This document shows positions 8,248 through 16,489 of a stretch of 64,000 bases of DNA, piece by piece. Each line of letters begins with the position of its first letter. Positions within the stretch are counted from its first letter, which is position 1. Under the pieces are notes generated by a model. It was not told the DNA's origin. It saw only the letters and a list, made by a program, of their open reading frames with translations, and did no database searches. Source of the stretch: Paenibacillus peoriae (GTDB lineage: Bacteria; Bacillota; Bacilli; Paenibacillales; Paenibacillaceae); the NCBI RefSeq assembly GCF_022531965.1, contig NZ_CP092831.1:3915001-3979000 (forward strand), given 5' to 3'. Made by a program: the position numbers and the translations under genes.

Positions 8248-8279
8248 TTGTTTGAAGCTGAACACTAAGGAGGAACGAC

Positions 8280-9590
8280 ATGAAGAATGTAACTCAAAGC
8301 TCTACGGTAGAAAAAGTTACAGCGATTACGAATGTACGTATTTTCGATGGAGAAAAAGTTATTGAGCCCAGAAATGTTATCATCCAGGGGGAAACTATTA
8401 TTTCGGTAGGCGGAGACCTTCCGACGCATGCAACGATCATCGATGGGGAAAATGCGACATTATTGCCCGGCCTGATTGATGCGCATGTCCACACTTCAAT
8501 CGGTGGGTTAAGAGATGCTTTAAAATTCGGCGTCACGACAGAACTCGAAATGAACGGCAGTTTTACAGAAAGAGGGCGCAAGATCCAGTTAAAAAACGTG
8601 AATGATGCCGCTGAAGTCCGTTCTGCCGGCACAGCGATCACCGCTCCAGGTGGTCATCCGGATGAATTACTGCAGGATGAGGATGAAATTCCTGAGTTCG
8701 TATTAAAGGAATTGGAGAAGTTACCCAAGAAAGACCGGGAAGCTATGCTAGCCGCTTACGCTCACGATCACGAAAAAGTGCCCCAAGTGACGACAGTGGA
8801 AGAAGCGATCAAACATGTGCATACCCAAGTGGAGAGTGGCGCCGACTTTATTAAAATCATGATTGAAGAAGGGACGGTCTTGGGTGCCCCTGGACTGCCT
8901 ATTTTAAGCGACGAGATTTTAAAAGCAGCCGTGGTAGAAGCCCATAAGTTCGATAAAATAGTCATAGCCCACGTCTTGACGGCCCATTCTTCGCAAACCG
9001 CCATCGATATTGGAGTCGACGGATTGGGTCACTTATTTCTCGACAGGCCCGAGTACACATCTGAGTTGGTGAAATCCATAGCGGATTCAGGCGCATTTGT
9101 TATACCATGCTTAGTATTGAACTCATCCATTCTGGGGAATCCGGCATCAGAATTGGCGAATGATTCACGTGTTTATTCCAAATTAAGTCCGGAATGGATC
9201 GATATTTTGAAATCAAGCTTCCATACTTTCCCGCAAGGCAATTTGGAGAATAGCTTTAAAAATGTGATGGATCTTCACCGTGCCGGTGTGGATATTCTGG
9301 TCGGGACGGATGTCGCCCCCGTTCCTGTTCCCAATCTTGGCGGCCTTGCTCATGGAGCCAGCGTTCATCATGAAATGCAATTGCTGGTTGAGGCCGGATT
9401 TACTCCCATAGAAGCGCTTCAGTCGGCTACCGCGAAACCGGCCCGTTGCTTTGGGCTTAACGATCGCGGCTGTATTGCCGAAGGTTCGCTCGCTGACCTT
9501 ATACTAGTAAACGGTGATCCGACAACCAACATCTCTGATACTTTGTCGATCAAATCCGTATGGTTCAAAGGTGTGCAACAACTATGTTAA
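8280..9590 (+). CDS. Amidohydrolase-superfamily metal-dependent hydrolase
   Basis: A 436-residue cytoplasmic hydrolase of the imidazolonepropionase/prolidase-like amidohydrolase group. The HxH metal motif is in GLIDAHVHTS (about residues 64-73). A lysine candidate for carbamylation lies in DFIKIM, histidines follow in VIAHVLTAHS and GLGHLFLD, and the catalytic aspartate is in LVGTDVAPVPVP near 345. Such enzymes cleave cyclic amides, dipeptides or related C-N bonds; the substrate cannot be read from sequence. AGGAGGAACGAC precedes the ATG. Divergent MarR control suggests induction by a small molecule, perhaps the substrate or a toxic amide. Confidence 0.8.
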   Translation: MKNVTQSSTVEKVTAITNVRIFDGEKVIEPRNVIIQGETIISVGGDLPTHATIIDGENATLLPGLIDAHVHTSIGGLRDALKFGVTTELEMNGSFTERGRKIQLKNVNDAAEVRSAGTAITAPGGHPDELLQDEDEIPEFVLKELEKLPKKDREAMLAAYAHDHEKVPQVTTVEEAIKHVHTQVESGADFIKIMIEEGTVLGAPGLPILSDEILKAAVVEAHKFDKIVIAHVLTAHSSQTAIDIGVDGLGHLFLDRPEYTSELVKSIADSGAFVIPCLVLNSSILGNPASELANDSRVYSKLSPEWIDILKSSFHTFPQGNLENSFKNVMDLHRAGVDILVGTDVAPVPVPNLGGLAHGASVHHEMQLLVEAGFTPIEALQSATAKPARCFGLNDRGCIAEGSLADLILVNGDPTTNISDTLSIKSVWFKGVQQLC

Positions 9591-9683
9591 TCGGAGCCTA
9601 TCGAACAGGAACAACTTTCTACTCTCATTTATATGACTTCCATTTTTACTTTCCGAAGATAGCTTAATCTTGTTGCCAACGCA

Positions 9684-9750
9684 AAAACACCTCCAAGGTT
9701 ATCTCCATATCTTACGACATGGGGTTTCACTTTGAAGGTGTTTTAATTGC
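9684..9750. terminator. Long imperfect inverted repeat, probable bidirectional terminator
   Basis: GCAAAAACACCTCCAAGGT and, about 30 nt later, ACTTTGAAGGTGTTTT pair over most of their length. The element sits between two convergent genes (stops at 9590 and 9826), and both outer flanks carry A/T runs. Confidence 0.5.
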
Positions 9751-9825
9751 AAGGAACATTGTAAAAACGTACAAGCAGTGGCCTCACATCGTTTCGGTTG
9801 CACTGTTTGTCATAAAATATACGGC

Positions 9826-11361
9826 TTACTCGTAGGCACCGATGTTCACAGCGACTCCCTGTACTCTTGGCTTCCCGTCGATATCCAGTGTTCCAATGAT
9901 GGCAAGGTCCGTGTTCCCGGCATCGATCGCAGGTGACGAAGACTGCAAATGGAAGTCGCTGTTCGCGGCACTCACGAATTTAGGATCGGCAAATAGAGAA
10001 TGCGTATCGTTGCCGGTCCCCGATTTGTACGCGGAGAAACCCGTATACTCCTTATTTTTCCAGATCCAATTCGCTTCCGAGCTGCCGCTTGGAGCAAAAT
10101 ATAAATTATAATCCACAACATTGCCGGAATTTTTGGTGTATCCATTGGAGATCAGCATATCCGTGGAGCTGGCCACGAAAATATTGTTTTGGATCACGTT
10201 GTTTCGCGTATCATATTGAACCAAAAACTGGCCGCTTCCATCTTCAAACGTATCGTTCTTGTATAGTGTATTGTTCACGATCTTGCAGTTTACCGTGGAG
10301 CCACGCTCCTCATTGTAACCGCCCATGGCAATGCCGGTCAGTCGGTTGTTATATATCACGTTGCTGCGGACCGTAATATTGCTGGTGGCTTTACCGGCGT
10401 GCTCGGAGGCAATTTCGACGCCGATATCGTTGTTGTAGCTGTAGTTCTGCTCAATAATACTGTCCTTGCCCCCATCTACATAAATGCCCCCGGCCGAGTT
10501 GTCATCGCTCTTGTAAGATGGGTTATTTTGAACTGAATTATTATACACCCGATTTCCCTTCACCAACCCGTTCCGCGCCTGATCGTAAGTCGTATTCGGC
10601 GCGGTGCTCTCAAAGCCGATCAAATCAATCCCGATGTTGTCATTATCGTGAATGAGGTTGTCGGTCACCGCAAAGCCATCCACGTTGCCGTTTAAAACGA
10701 GCGATTCGCTGGAGCCCAGCACGAGATTGTACAGCTCATTGCCGCTGATCGTAAGATCGTGAATCGAAGCCGGAGCTTTCGTGCCGTAAACAGCGATACC
10801 GTGAGCATCCCGGCCCAGCCGATTTTTGCCGGTCGGAGTGACCGTGTTTTTGATGTCATGGATTTTATTGTTGGACAGATTAATGAAGCCGCCCGAACCG
10901 TGGACATAAATACCTACAGGCACCACGTTCTTGGAAGCAGTGGTAAAATTGCGGATTTCAAACCCCTGAACAGTAACGTAATTGACATCGGCCAGTTCGA
11001 TCAGCCCTTCGTTCCCGCTGACCGAAAGTCCACTGCCATCAATAATGGCGGTCTCTGTCCCATAGTTGGTGAACACAATGGGACCCTGCGAAGCGGAGCC
11101 AGAGCGGGTAATCTTTACTTTCTGCTTGTACACGCCGCCCCGGACGTAAACCGTGCTGCCCGCAGGAACCACGTCGGCCGCGTGCTGCAGCGTCTTCCAC
11201 GGCGCGTCGCTCGTTCCAGCGTTGGAGTCGCTGCCGCTCGTAGCCACATAATATTCTGTACCAGCCGCGGAAGCAGCGGGAGGTTGCACATTTCCGGTCA
11301 CCAGACCAAGCCCGAAAACCATGGCTAAACCTACCAGAAACATTTGCCCGAATTTCTTCAT
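9826..11361 (-). CDS. Secreted right-handed parallel beta-helix protein, pectate-lyase-like
   Basis: A 511-residue exported protein. The ATG at 11361 has AAGGGG 9 nt upstream; an ATG at 11370 has no usable site. The signal peptide MKKFGQMFLVGLAMVFGLGL ends near ASAA. The mature protein opens with YYVATSGSDSNAGTSDAPW and VPAGSTVYVRGGVYKQKV, the hallmark N-terminus of PL9/DUF1565-type parallel beta-helices, and then shows many coils with repeated N-x-I/V-x-N ladders. The C-terminus (SPAIDAGN, DIDGKPRVQG) is typical of this group. A polysaccharide lyase acting on pectin-like polymers is the best guess, but catalytic residues cannot be fixed by eye. It stands alone on its strand. Confidence 0.75.
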   Translation of the reverse strand: MKKFGQMFLVGLAMVFGLGLVTGNVQPPAASAAGTEYYVATSGSDSNAGTSDAPWKTLQHAADVVPAGSTVYVRGGVYKQKVKITRSGSASQGPIVFTNYGTETAIIDGSGLSVSGNEGLIELADVNYVTVQGFEIRNFTTASKNVVPVGIYVHGSGGFINLSNNKIHDIKNTVTPTGKNRLGRDAHGIAVYGTKAPASIHDLTISGNELYNLVLGSSESLVLNGNVDGFAVTDNLIHDNDNIGIDLIGFESTAPNTTYDQARNGLVKGNRVYNNSVQNNPSYKSDDNSAGGIYVDGGKDSIIEQNYSYNNDIGVEIASEHAGKATSNITVRSNVIYNNRLTGIAMGGYNEERGSTVNCKIVNNTLYKNDTFEDGSGQFLVQYDTRNNVIQNNIFVASSTDMLISNGYTKNSGNVVDYNLYFAPSGSSEANWIWKNKEYTGFSAYKSGTGNDTHSLFADPKFVSAANSDFHLQSSSPAIDAGNTDLAIIGTLDIDGKPRVQGVAVNIGAYE

Positions 11362-11497
11362 CTTCCTCATCCCCTTTTGTTTTTCTTGTAAATTGTACCC
11401 TAATTCCAGTAAATCTGTTCTTTGGCATCGGCCATTAGTGCAACCTATGCGCCATACCAAAGACCAGGAGCTCACCGTAATCGCTGTCGAAAGAAAC

Positions 11498-11533
11498 AAG
11501 AAACCCTGCGTTTTAGTAATCGCAAGGTTTCTT
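11498..11533 (-). terminator. Intrinsic terminator after the molybdate genes
   Basis: A 13-nt stem (AAGAAACCCTGCG with one mismatch to its partner CGCAAGGTTTCTT) lies beyond the stop of modB and can end the long minus-strand molybdenum transcript. Confidence 0.6.
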
Positions 11534-11603
11534 GGTGATCAAAGCTGCTAACGTTGCCGCTACTGCCCTATCGGCAAACTACGCACGTTCTTACTCCAAC
11601 GGA

Positions 11604-12269
11604 CTAATCCTTTACTAATCGATTAGAAAGCATCAACATGATAAAAGAGAATAAAATGATAACAGCTACCCAGCTCCAAGAGAGTGTCATATTTCCGACC
11701 TCGGACGCGGTGTAAATCGCTGTAGACAGGGTTTGGGTCTGTTCAGGAATATTACCTGCGAGCATCAGCGTAGCACCAAATTCCCCTAACCCTCGGGCAA
11801 ATCCGAGAATGTATCCTGAAATGAGGGGTCGGTAGGCAAGGGGCATCGTAATGTGGCGAAACACTTGCCATTCGTTGGCACCTTGCGCACGTGCAGCCTG
11901 CTCTACCTCCGGGTCTACAGCTTCAAAACCTGCTTTAATGGTGCGGTAAGCCAGTGGAAAAGCAACAACTACGGCCGCCACCACTGCAGATCCCCACGTA
12001 AATACAATCGTCTGCTGGAACAGGCTTTCGAAGACAGTGCCAATCCAGCTTTTCCTTCCCAGCAAGATGAGCAAAATAAAGCCGACAACAGTGGGCGGCA
12101 ATACGAGCGGAAGAATTAGGACGGTCTCGATCACGCTGGTTCCCCTCCGCGGCGTGCAGTTCGCCATCATCCGCGCTACCACAGTAGCTAATAAAAAGAC
12201 GATGATGCTGGCGACGACAGCGACTTTAACAGATACGATAACCGGAGGAAGAAAAGCTGACCAATCCAA
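11604..12269 (-). CDS. modB: Molybdate ABC transporter permease ModB
   Basis: A 221-residue inner-membrane permease with five predicted helices. The cytoplasmic loop that contacts the ATPase is present (EQAARAQGANEWQVFRHITM, then PLAYRPLISG), a motif of molybdate/sulfate permeases. The start is TTG at 12269 with AAGGAGGGAG upstream. It directly follows modA (26-nt gap). No modC ATPase gene is present in the window; the B. subtilis yvgL-yvgM pair has the same arrangement, so the ATPase is presumably encoded elsewhere or shared. It supplies molybdate for the cofactor genes upstream in the same cluster. Confidence 0.9.
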   Translation of the reverse strand: MDWSAFLPPVIVSVKVAVVASIIVFLLATVVARMMANCTPRRGTSVIETVLILPLVLPPTVVGFILLILLGRKSWIGTVFESLFQQTIVFTWGSAVVAAVVVAFPLAYRTIKAGFEAVDPEVEQAARAQGANEWQVFRHITMPLAYRPLISGYILGFARGLGEFGATLMLAGNIPEQTQTLSTAIYTASEVGNMTLSWSWVAVIILFSFIMLMLSNRLVKD

Positions 12270-12295
12270 CGGGCTCCCTCCTTTATCTGCGAATT

Positions 12296-13117
12296 CTATT
12301 TTCCCGTCATTTCTGTAGGGGCTGAAAATCCATCTTTACTGAACACACTCATAGCTTCATCTGTCCGTAGGAAATTAAGAAACTCGCCTACTTCCTGGCT
12401 GTGTTTGGTTGCTTTTACAATGCCTTCAGGATACAGGATGGGTGCATGCAATTCCTCGGGCACTTCCAGTGCTATGACCGTTTTATCGGATGATTTGGCA
12501 TCCGTTAGATAGACGAGTCCTGCATCGGCGTTGCCTGTTTCAACATAATTTAATACCTGTCTTACGTCCTTGGCGAATACCATCTTAGGTTCCAGCTTGT
12601 CCCATAGTCCAGCCTTCGTTAACGATTCTTTAGAATACTGTCCGGCGGGAACGGTAGTAGGCTCCCCAACAGCCACTTTCAGGAAAGAAGGACCCATCAA
12701 GTCATTGAGCGTAATGCTTTTGTTATCTGTGCTTTTCGCCTTATCTTGCGGAACAACCACAACCAGTTTATTTTGAAGCAGCACGTTATCCTTTTCCACC
12801 AATGAAGCATCGGTTAATGCCTTCATTTGCTTCATGCCTGCCGAAATAAATACGTCAACAGGTGCACCTTGCTCAATTTGTTTTTGTAATGTACCAGATG
12901 AAGCGTAGTTAAAGGTAAGTTTGATATCTGGGTGCTGTTTCTCATACTGGCCCTTGAGCGTATTCAGACTATCTTGAAGACTTGCAGCGGCAGATACGAC
13001 TAGTTCTGTCTTGGGTGCGGACTGTGCCGATTGTACAGCAGCCGGAGACGAACACCCAGCCAGAACCCATGCCAACAATCCAACGAACGTGAATATGTAC
13101 CCAAATTTCTTTTTCAA
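12296..13117 (-). CDS. modA: Molybdate-binding lipoprotein ModA
   Basis: A 273-residue extracytoplasmic solute-binding lipoprotein for the molybdate/tungstate ABC transporter. The lipobox VLAGC lies near residue 22. Family text is clear: ELVVSAAASLQDSLN, FNYASSGTLQKQIEQGAPVDVF (oxyanion-binding loops) and DVRQVLNYVETGNADAGLVY. The start is TTG at 13117 with GGGGAAG 8 nt upstream. It is followed by modB and preceded by moeB on the same strand, tying uptake of the metal to cofactor synthesis. Confidence 0.92.
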   Translation of the reverse strand: MKKKFGYIFTFVGLLAWVLAGCSSPAAVQSAQSAPKTELVVSAAASLQDSLNTLKGQYEKQHPDIKLTFNYASSGTLQKQIEQGAPVDVFISAGMKQMKALTDASLVEKDNVLLQNKLVVVVPQDKAKSTDNKSITLNDLMGPSFLKVAVGEPTTVPAGQYSKESLTKAGLWDKLEPKMVFAKDVRQVLNYVETGNADAGLVYLTDAKSSDKTVIALEVPEELHAPILYPEGIVKATKHSQEVGEFLNFLRTDEAMSVFSKDGFSAPTEMTGK

Positions 13118-13206
13118 CTTGTTCTTCCCCTATCCTATAAATTCCAAAATGAGATAGCGAAAATAAGGAAGCATTGTACATCTCATAACGGGTCGAATCT
13201 ATTGGG

Positions 13207-14280
13207 TCAACCCAAATATTTGTGATAAATTGATCTCGCCTCGGCGATGTCCTTCGTGCCATGAATTAAGACGCGACCATCCTGAAAAAGAACGATTCGA
13301 TGCGTCCCGATAACAACGGATACCAGGTATGGATTATGCTCCACTTTGCCCCCCTGACGGGATAACAAACGTGCCGCTTCATTCAGATCACGTACAGCAC
13401 CCGAAGCCGGGCGGATTTGAACCGTATCTCGTCCGCACAAGACAGCCGTTTTAGCCTGATGCTCCGATTGTAAAAAAGGATACACTGGGTGCTCACCACA
13501 CGTTGGACAATCGGCTTTCTTCATGGCGCTGATTTGGATTGCCTGATGCTGATTGTTCCACAGATCGAAAGAAATCAGCTTATTTTGCAAAGCCGAATCG
13601 TCCCCTGTGAGCAGCTTCAATGCCTCGGCGCTTTGATAAGCCGCTACCATCTGTACAGCCGGGCTAATCACACCGACCGTATCACAGGTTGCACCGCCGA
13701 GCGGTACAGTTCCGAGCAGGCAATGCAGGCACGGTGTCTGCCCTGGCACGATGGTAAAGGTTGTCCCATAACTACCTACACATGCCCCGTAAATCCAGGG
13801 TATTCTGTGCTTGACCGCATAATCGTTCATAAGCAAACGTGTATCGAAATTGTCAGTGGCATCTACGATGAGATCCACCCCTGCTGCGATATCGTCGATT
13901 TCCTCCAGCGAGACGTCCCGGACTAGCGCACGAATGTCCACGTCCGAATTGGTTTGCTGCAATCGCTTCTGCGCGGCCACTGCCTTGGGGATCTGATTAC
14001 GGGCATCCGCTTCGTCATAGAGCTGTTGGCGCTGCAAATTACTCCAGTCTACATAATCACGGTCTACCAACGTCAGCCGTCCGATGCCCGCTCGCACCAG
14101 CATGTCAGCATTGGCAGTGCCCAGTGCGCCGGCCCCCACCATCAGCACGTGCTTACTACGGATATTTTGCTGGCCTGTCGGTCCAATTTTCGAGAATAAT
14201 TCCTGTCTAGAATAACGGGCATGAGACGTATGCGCATGTGCAGCAACTTCTATTTTCTGGATCTTGTCCATTTCTGACAT
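13207..14280 (-). CDS. moeB: MoeB/ThiF-family adenylyltransferase (molybdopterin-synthase activating)
   Basis: A 357-residue E1-like enzyme that adenylates the C-terminal glycine of MoaD for sulfur transfer. The nucleotide loop VGAGALGTANADML (about 49-62) is followed by DWSNLQRQQLYDE with the arginines of the ATP site. Two zinc pairs are seen, PCLHC and DCPTC. The last roughly 80 residues form the extra C-terminal segment common in Bacillales MoeB/ThiF (ending in FQDGRVLIHGTKDIAEAR). It lies between the moaD-moaE fusion and modA on the same strand. ThiF activity on thiamin synthesis cannot be excluded, but context favours molybdopterin. Confidence 0.88.
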   Translation of the reverse strand: MSEMDKIQKIEVAAHAHTSHARYSRQELFSKIGPTGQQNIRSKHVLMVGAGALGTANADMLVRAGIGRLTLVDRDYVDWSNLQRQQLYDEADARNQIPKAVAAQKRLQQTNSDVDIRALVRDVSLEEIDDIAAGVDLIVDATDNFDTRLLMNDYAVKHRIPWIYGACVGSYGTTFTIVPGQTPCLHCLLGTVPLGGATCDTVGVISPAVQMVAAYQSAEALKLLTGDDSALQNKLISFDLWNNQHQAIQISAMKKADCPTCGEHPVYPFLQSEHQAKTAVLCGRDTVQIRPASGAVRDLNEAARLLSRQGGKVEHNPYLVSVVIGTHRIVLFQDGRVLIHGTKDIAEARSIYHKYLG

Positions 14281-14344
14281 CGTTGATTTACGCCTCCATA
14301 CTTATCCATTGAATAGCTACAAGTTGATCAGACAAGCTAAAAGC

Positions 14345-15076
14345 TTAGATGTCCTCGCCCTTATTTGAAAGCTTTGGGGTACTTTGAGGGTTCCAGCCAC
14401 CCAGCTGATGCCCCTTCCATTCTGAGCCGTCCTCCCACACTTCCTTTTTCCAAATCGGTACGATTTGCTTTAACCGTTCAATGGCATGGCGGCTGGCTTC
14501 ATAGCAAGTATCGCGGTGTGCAGCTGAGACAGCAATCACCACACTCGTCTCTCCAATTCTTACCGTGCCAAGCCGATGTGTAATCGCAGTACGTGTGGAA
14601 GGCCAACGTTCTGCAATTTCGTCACCAATCTGCTTCATCGTGTTCATGGCCATCGGGACATACGCCTCATATTCAAGCAACACCGTTCGCTGACCTTGCG
14701 TAAATTCCCGAGTCGTACCATTAAAGGTCAGCGAGGCGCCATGAGAAGGGTCGAGTACCTTTGAGGTTACTTCATCGGCATCAATCGGGTCGTACGTAAT
14801 GGCAAATAAACCACATTTTGAAACGACCGTCTCCATCCCGGATGCTGACTGATGAAGAGCAATTGCATCTGATGGAAGCACAAGTTCATTTGGAGAAGCC
14901 AGCTTTTTATGATGGGTAAAAAAAGAACCTGGCAGTTGTGAAGCCACTTCCGGGTACAGCTCATTCAGCCTTTTTCGAATGTCTGCAATGGTCACCGCTT
15001 CCTGTGAAAGTTCTACCGTGATCACATCACCAAGTTGCTCCGCCATATCTGCGAATAGTTGAATACGATATTGCAT
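14345..15076 (-). CDS. moaE: MoaD-MoaE fusion (molybdopterin synthase) with degenerate MoaD tail
   Basis: A 243-residue fusion. Residues 1-80 are MoaD-like (MQYRIQLFADMAEQLG onward), but the MoaD tail ends ASGM and runs directly into MoaE, so the free Gly-Gly carboxylate needed for thiocarboxylate formation is absent. Residues about 85-230 are MoaE, the large catalytic subunit of molybdopterin synthase, including the conserved PIWKKEVWEDGSEW with its catalytic lysine. A separate intact MoaD (ending SGG) is encoded just upstream, so the fused MoaD domain is probably structural or vestigial and the free MoaD carries the sulfur. The gene lies upstream of moeB. Confidence 0.88.
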   Translation of the reverse strand: MQYRIQLFADMAEQLGDVITVELSQEAVTIADIRKRLNELYPEVASQLPGSFFTHHKKLASPNELVLPSDAIALHQSASGMETVVSKCGLFAITYDPIDADEVTSKVLDPSHGASLTFNGTTREFTQGQRTVLLEYEAYVPMAMNTMKQIGDEIAERWPSTRTAITHRLGTVRIGETSVVIAVSAAHRDTCYEASRHAIERLKQIVPIWKKEVWEDGSEWKGHQLGGWNPQSTPKLSNKGEDI

Positions 15077-15123
15077 ATGATCTGCCCCCTTGCACCTATT
15101 CTATCGAATTCACCTATCCTATG

Positions 15124-15239
15124 AATCAATTTCATAATACCTTTAGCTGCTCTAATCAAAACTAGATATAGATCAAAATGATTCGATTTTTCTATATCTA
15201 GTTACAACCATCAAAATTTAATGAGTTATGAAATTGATT
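15124..15239. repeat. Symmetrical nested inverted repeat, MITE-like
   Basis: Outer arms AATCAATTTCATAA (15124-15137) and its exact complement (15226-15239), and inner arms AACTAGATATAG (15160-15171) and complement (15192-15203), are separated by 22 bp on each side, with a 20-bp centre. CCTAT stands immediately outside both ends (one extra G on the left), like a target-site duplication. It fills the gap between moaD and the moaD-moaE fusion. Confidence 0.65.
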
Positions 15240-15254
15240 CCTATTAAATAAAAT

Positions 15255-15503
15255 CTACCCTCCTGAAACCGGAGGAATAATCGCAATCTCATCATGTATA
15301 CTCACGAGGTCCTCAGGAGCGGCGTAGGCTTGATTTCTGGCAACAAAAGAACCCTGCAACTGAGCTGCTGATTCAGGGAAACGCTCGGATAGCAAGTCTT
15401 TTAATGCGGCAACGGTCATCGTTTTTTGCTCAGTAGGCACCGTAATTATAGGCCCTCCCATCTGTTCCGCAAGTCCAGCAAATACTTGAATATGATAGTT
15501 CAT
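15255..15503 (-). CDS. moaD: Molybdopterin synthase sulfur carrier MoaD
   Basis: An 82-residue ubiquitin-like protein ending PPVSGG, the C-terminal di-glycine required for adenylation by MoeB and thiocarboxylation. The N-terminus MNYHIQVFAGLAEQMGG and the middle AALKDLLSERFPE match the MoaD domain of the fusion downstream, so the two domains are paralogous. The ATG is preceded by AGGGGATGTTAA. It provides the functional small subunit for molybdopterin synthase. It is separated from fdhD by a terminator-like hairpin. Confidence 0.9.
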   Translation of the reverse strand: MNYHIQVFAGLAEQMGGPIITVPTEQKTMTVAALKDLLSERFPESAAQLQGSFVARNQAYAAPEDLVSIHDEIAIIPPVSGG

Positions 15504-15551
15504 TTAACATCCCCTCCTTTTCAGTACAGTGACTGCCCACCACATATGTAC

Positions 15552-15606
15552 CAAGAAAAACCAACATGAATGAATACCTCGAAAGGTTTTATTCCATGCT
15601 GGTTAA
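15552..15606 (-). terminator. Probable terminator/attenuator between fdhD and moaD
   Basis: A long interrupted stem (AACCA-CATG-GAATA pairing with TATTC-CATG-TGGTT) is followed on the minus strand by TTTTTCTTGG. Confidence 0.5.
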
Positions 15607-15636
15607 CTATGACGGTGTACATTGAAGATTATTATA

Positions 15637-16449
15637 TTATATTTTAGATTCAACTAGTTCATCAATCCGTTCGGTATGCGTATATACATTCAGAGAACGA
15701 CTGCGTATAAAGCCAACGGTCGTAATCCCCAGGTCCTCAGCCAACTCAAGTGCAAGCTCTGTGGGAGCTGACTTGGACAAAACAACTTCACAGCCAATCT
15801 TCGCAACCTTCAACAAAATTTCAGACGAAATGCGTCCGCTGAATACTATGATTTTGTCTTGTAATACAATATCATGTTTTAGGCAATGCCCATAGATTTT
15901 ATCTAGCGCATTGTGTCGGCCGATATCTATTCTGGATAGGATCATCCCGTTTTTATCGCACAGCGCTGCATTATGAACACCACCGGTCTCCTGAAACGTA
16001 AGTGCCGAGTTTTGCATTAAATTCATCAAACGGAAACAATCGTCAAAAGACAGCGTAACATGGGTGTCATTCATTCTTTTTGCCACTTTGGCATCATTTA
16101 TAAAATAAAAGCCCTGTCTACTTTTTCCGCAACAGGAGGTAATGTACCGTTTGGAATGAAAGTTTTGATAAAACTCATTCATTCGACGGGTTTTAATATG
16201 AACAAAGCCTTCTTGTTCCTGAACCCAAATATCTTCAATATCATCGTACCGCTGAATGACGCCTTCAGAGGCCAAAAAACCCACCGCCATATCCTCCACA
16301 TACTCCGGTGTACAAACCATGGTAGCAAATTCCTGCTGATTGATTTTGATGGTCACCGGATGCTCCGTCACCACCGTGTCTTCAAAACGCTTGATCTGAC
16401 CGTCATGATAACGTAGAATCTCACGTTTTACCTCAGCTGGCTTTTCCAC
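15637..16449 (-). CDS. fdhD: Formate dehydrogenase accessory sulfurtransferase FdhD
   Basis: A 270-residue protein that passes sulfur from a cysteine desulfurase to the molybdenum cofactor of formate-dehydrogenase-type enzymes. The reactive cysteine loop SCCGKSRQG lies near residues 105-113. The GTG at 16449 is chosen as start because AAGGGAG precedes it; the longer frame to 16515 would overlap moaA by 26 bp and lacks a site. Other family blocks: FLASEGVIQ, GGVHNAAL, RIDIGRHNALDK and FSGRISSEIL. It is downstream of moaA and close to the divergent fdh-like gene it presumably serves. Confidence 0.92.
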   Translation of the reverse strand: MEKPAEVKREILRYHDGQIKRFEDTVVTEHPVTIKINQQEFATMVCTPEYVEDMAVGFLASEGVIQRYDDIEDIWVQEQEGFVHIKTRRMNEFYQNFHSKRYITSCCGKSRQGFYFINDAKVAKRMNDTHVTLSFDDCFRLMNLMQNSALTFQETGGVHNAALCDKNGMILSRIDIGRHNALDKIYGHCLKHDIVLQDKIIVFSGRISSEILLKVAKIGCEVVLSKSAPTELALELAEDLGITTVGFIRSRSLNVYTHTERIDELVESKI

Positions 16450-16489
16450 GTGCTCCACTCCCTTGTTTCTGACAGGCTGGCTCTTCGGC

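Noticed and set aside
10759..11328. 189-codon plus-strand ORF opposite the beta-helix gene
   Set aside because: It is antisense to a clear signal-peptide-bearing gene with strong family text; its own translation is Arg/Ala-rich shadow sequence.
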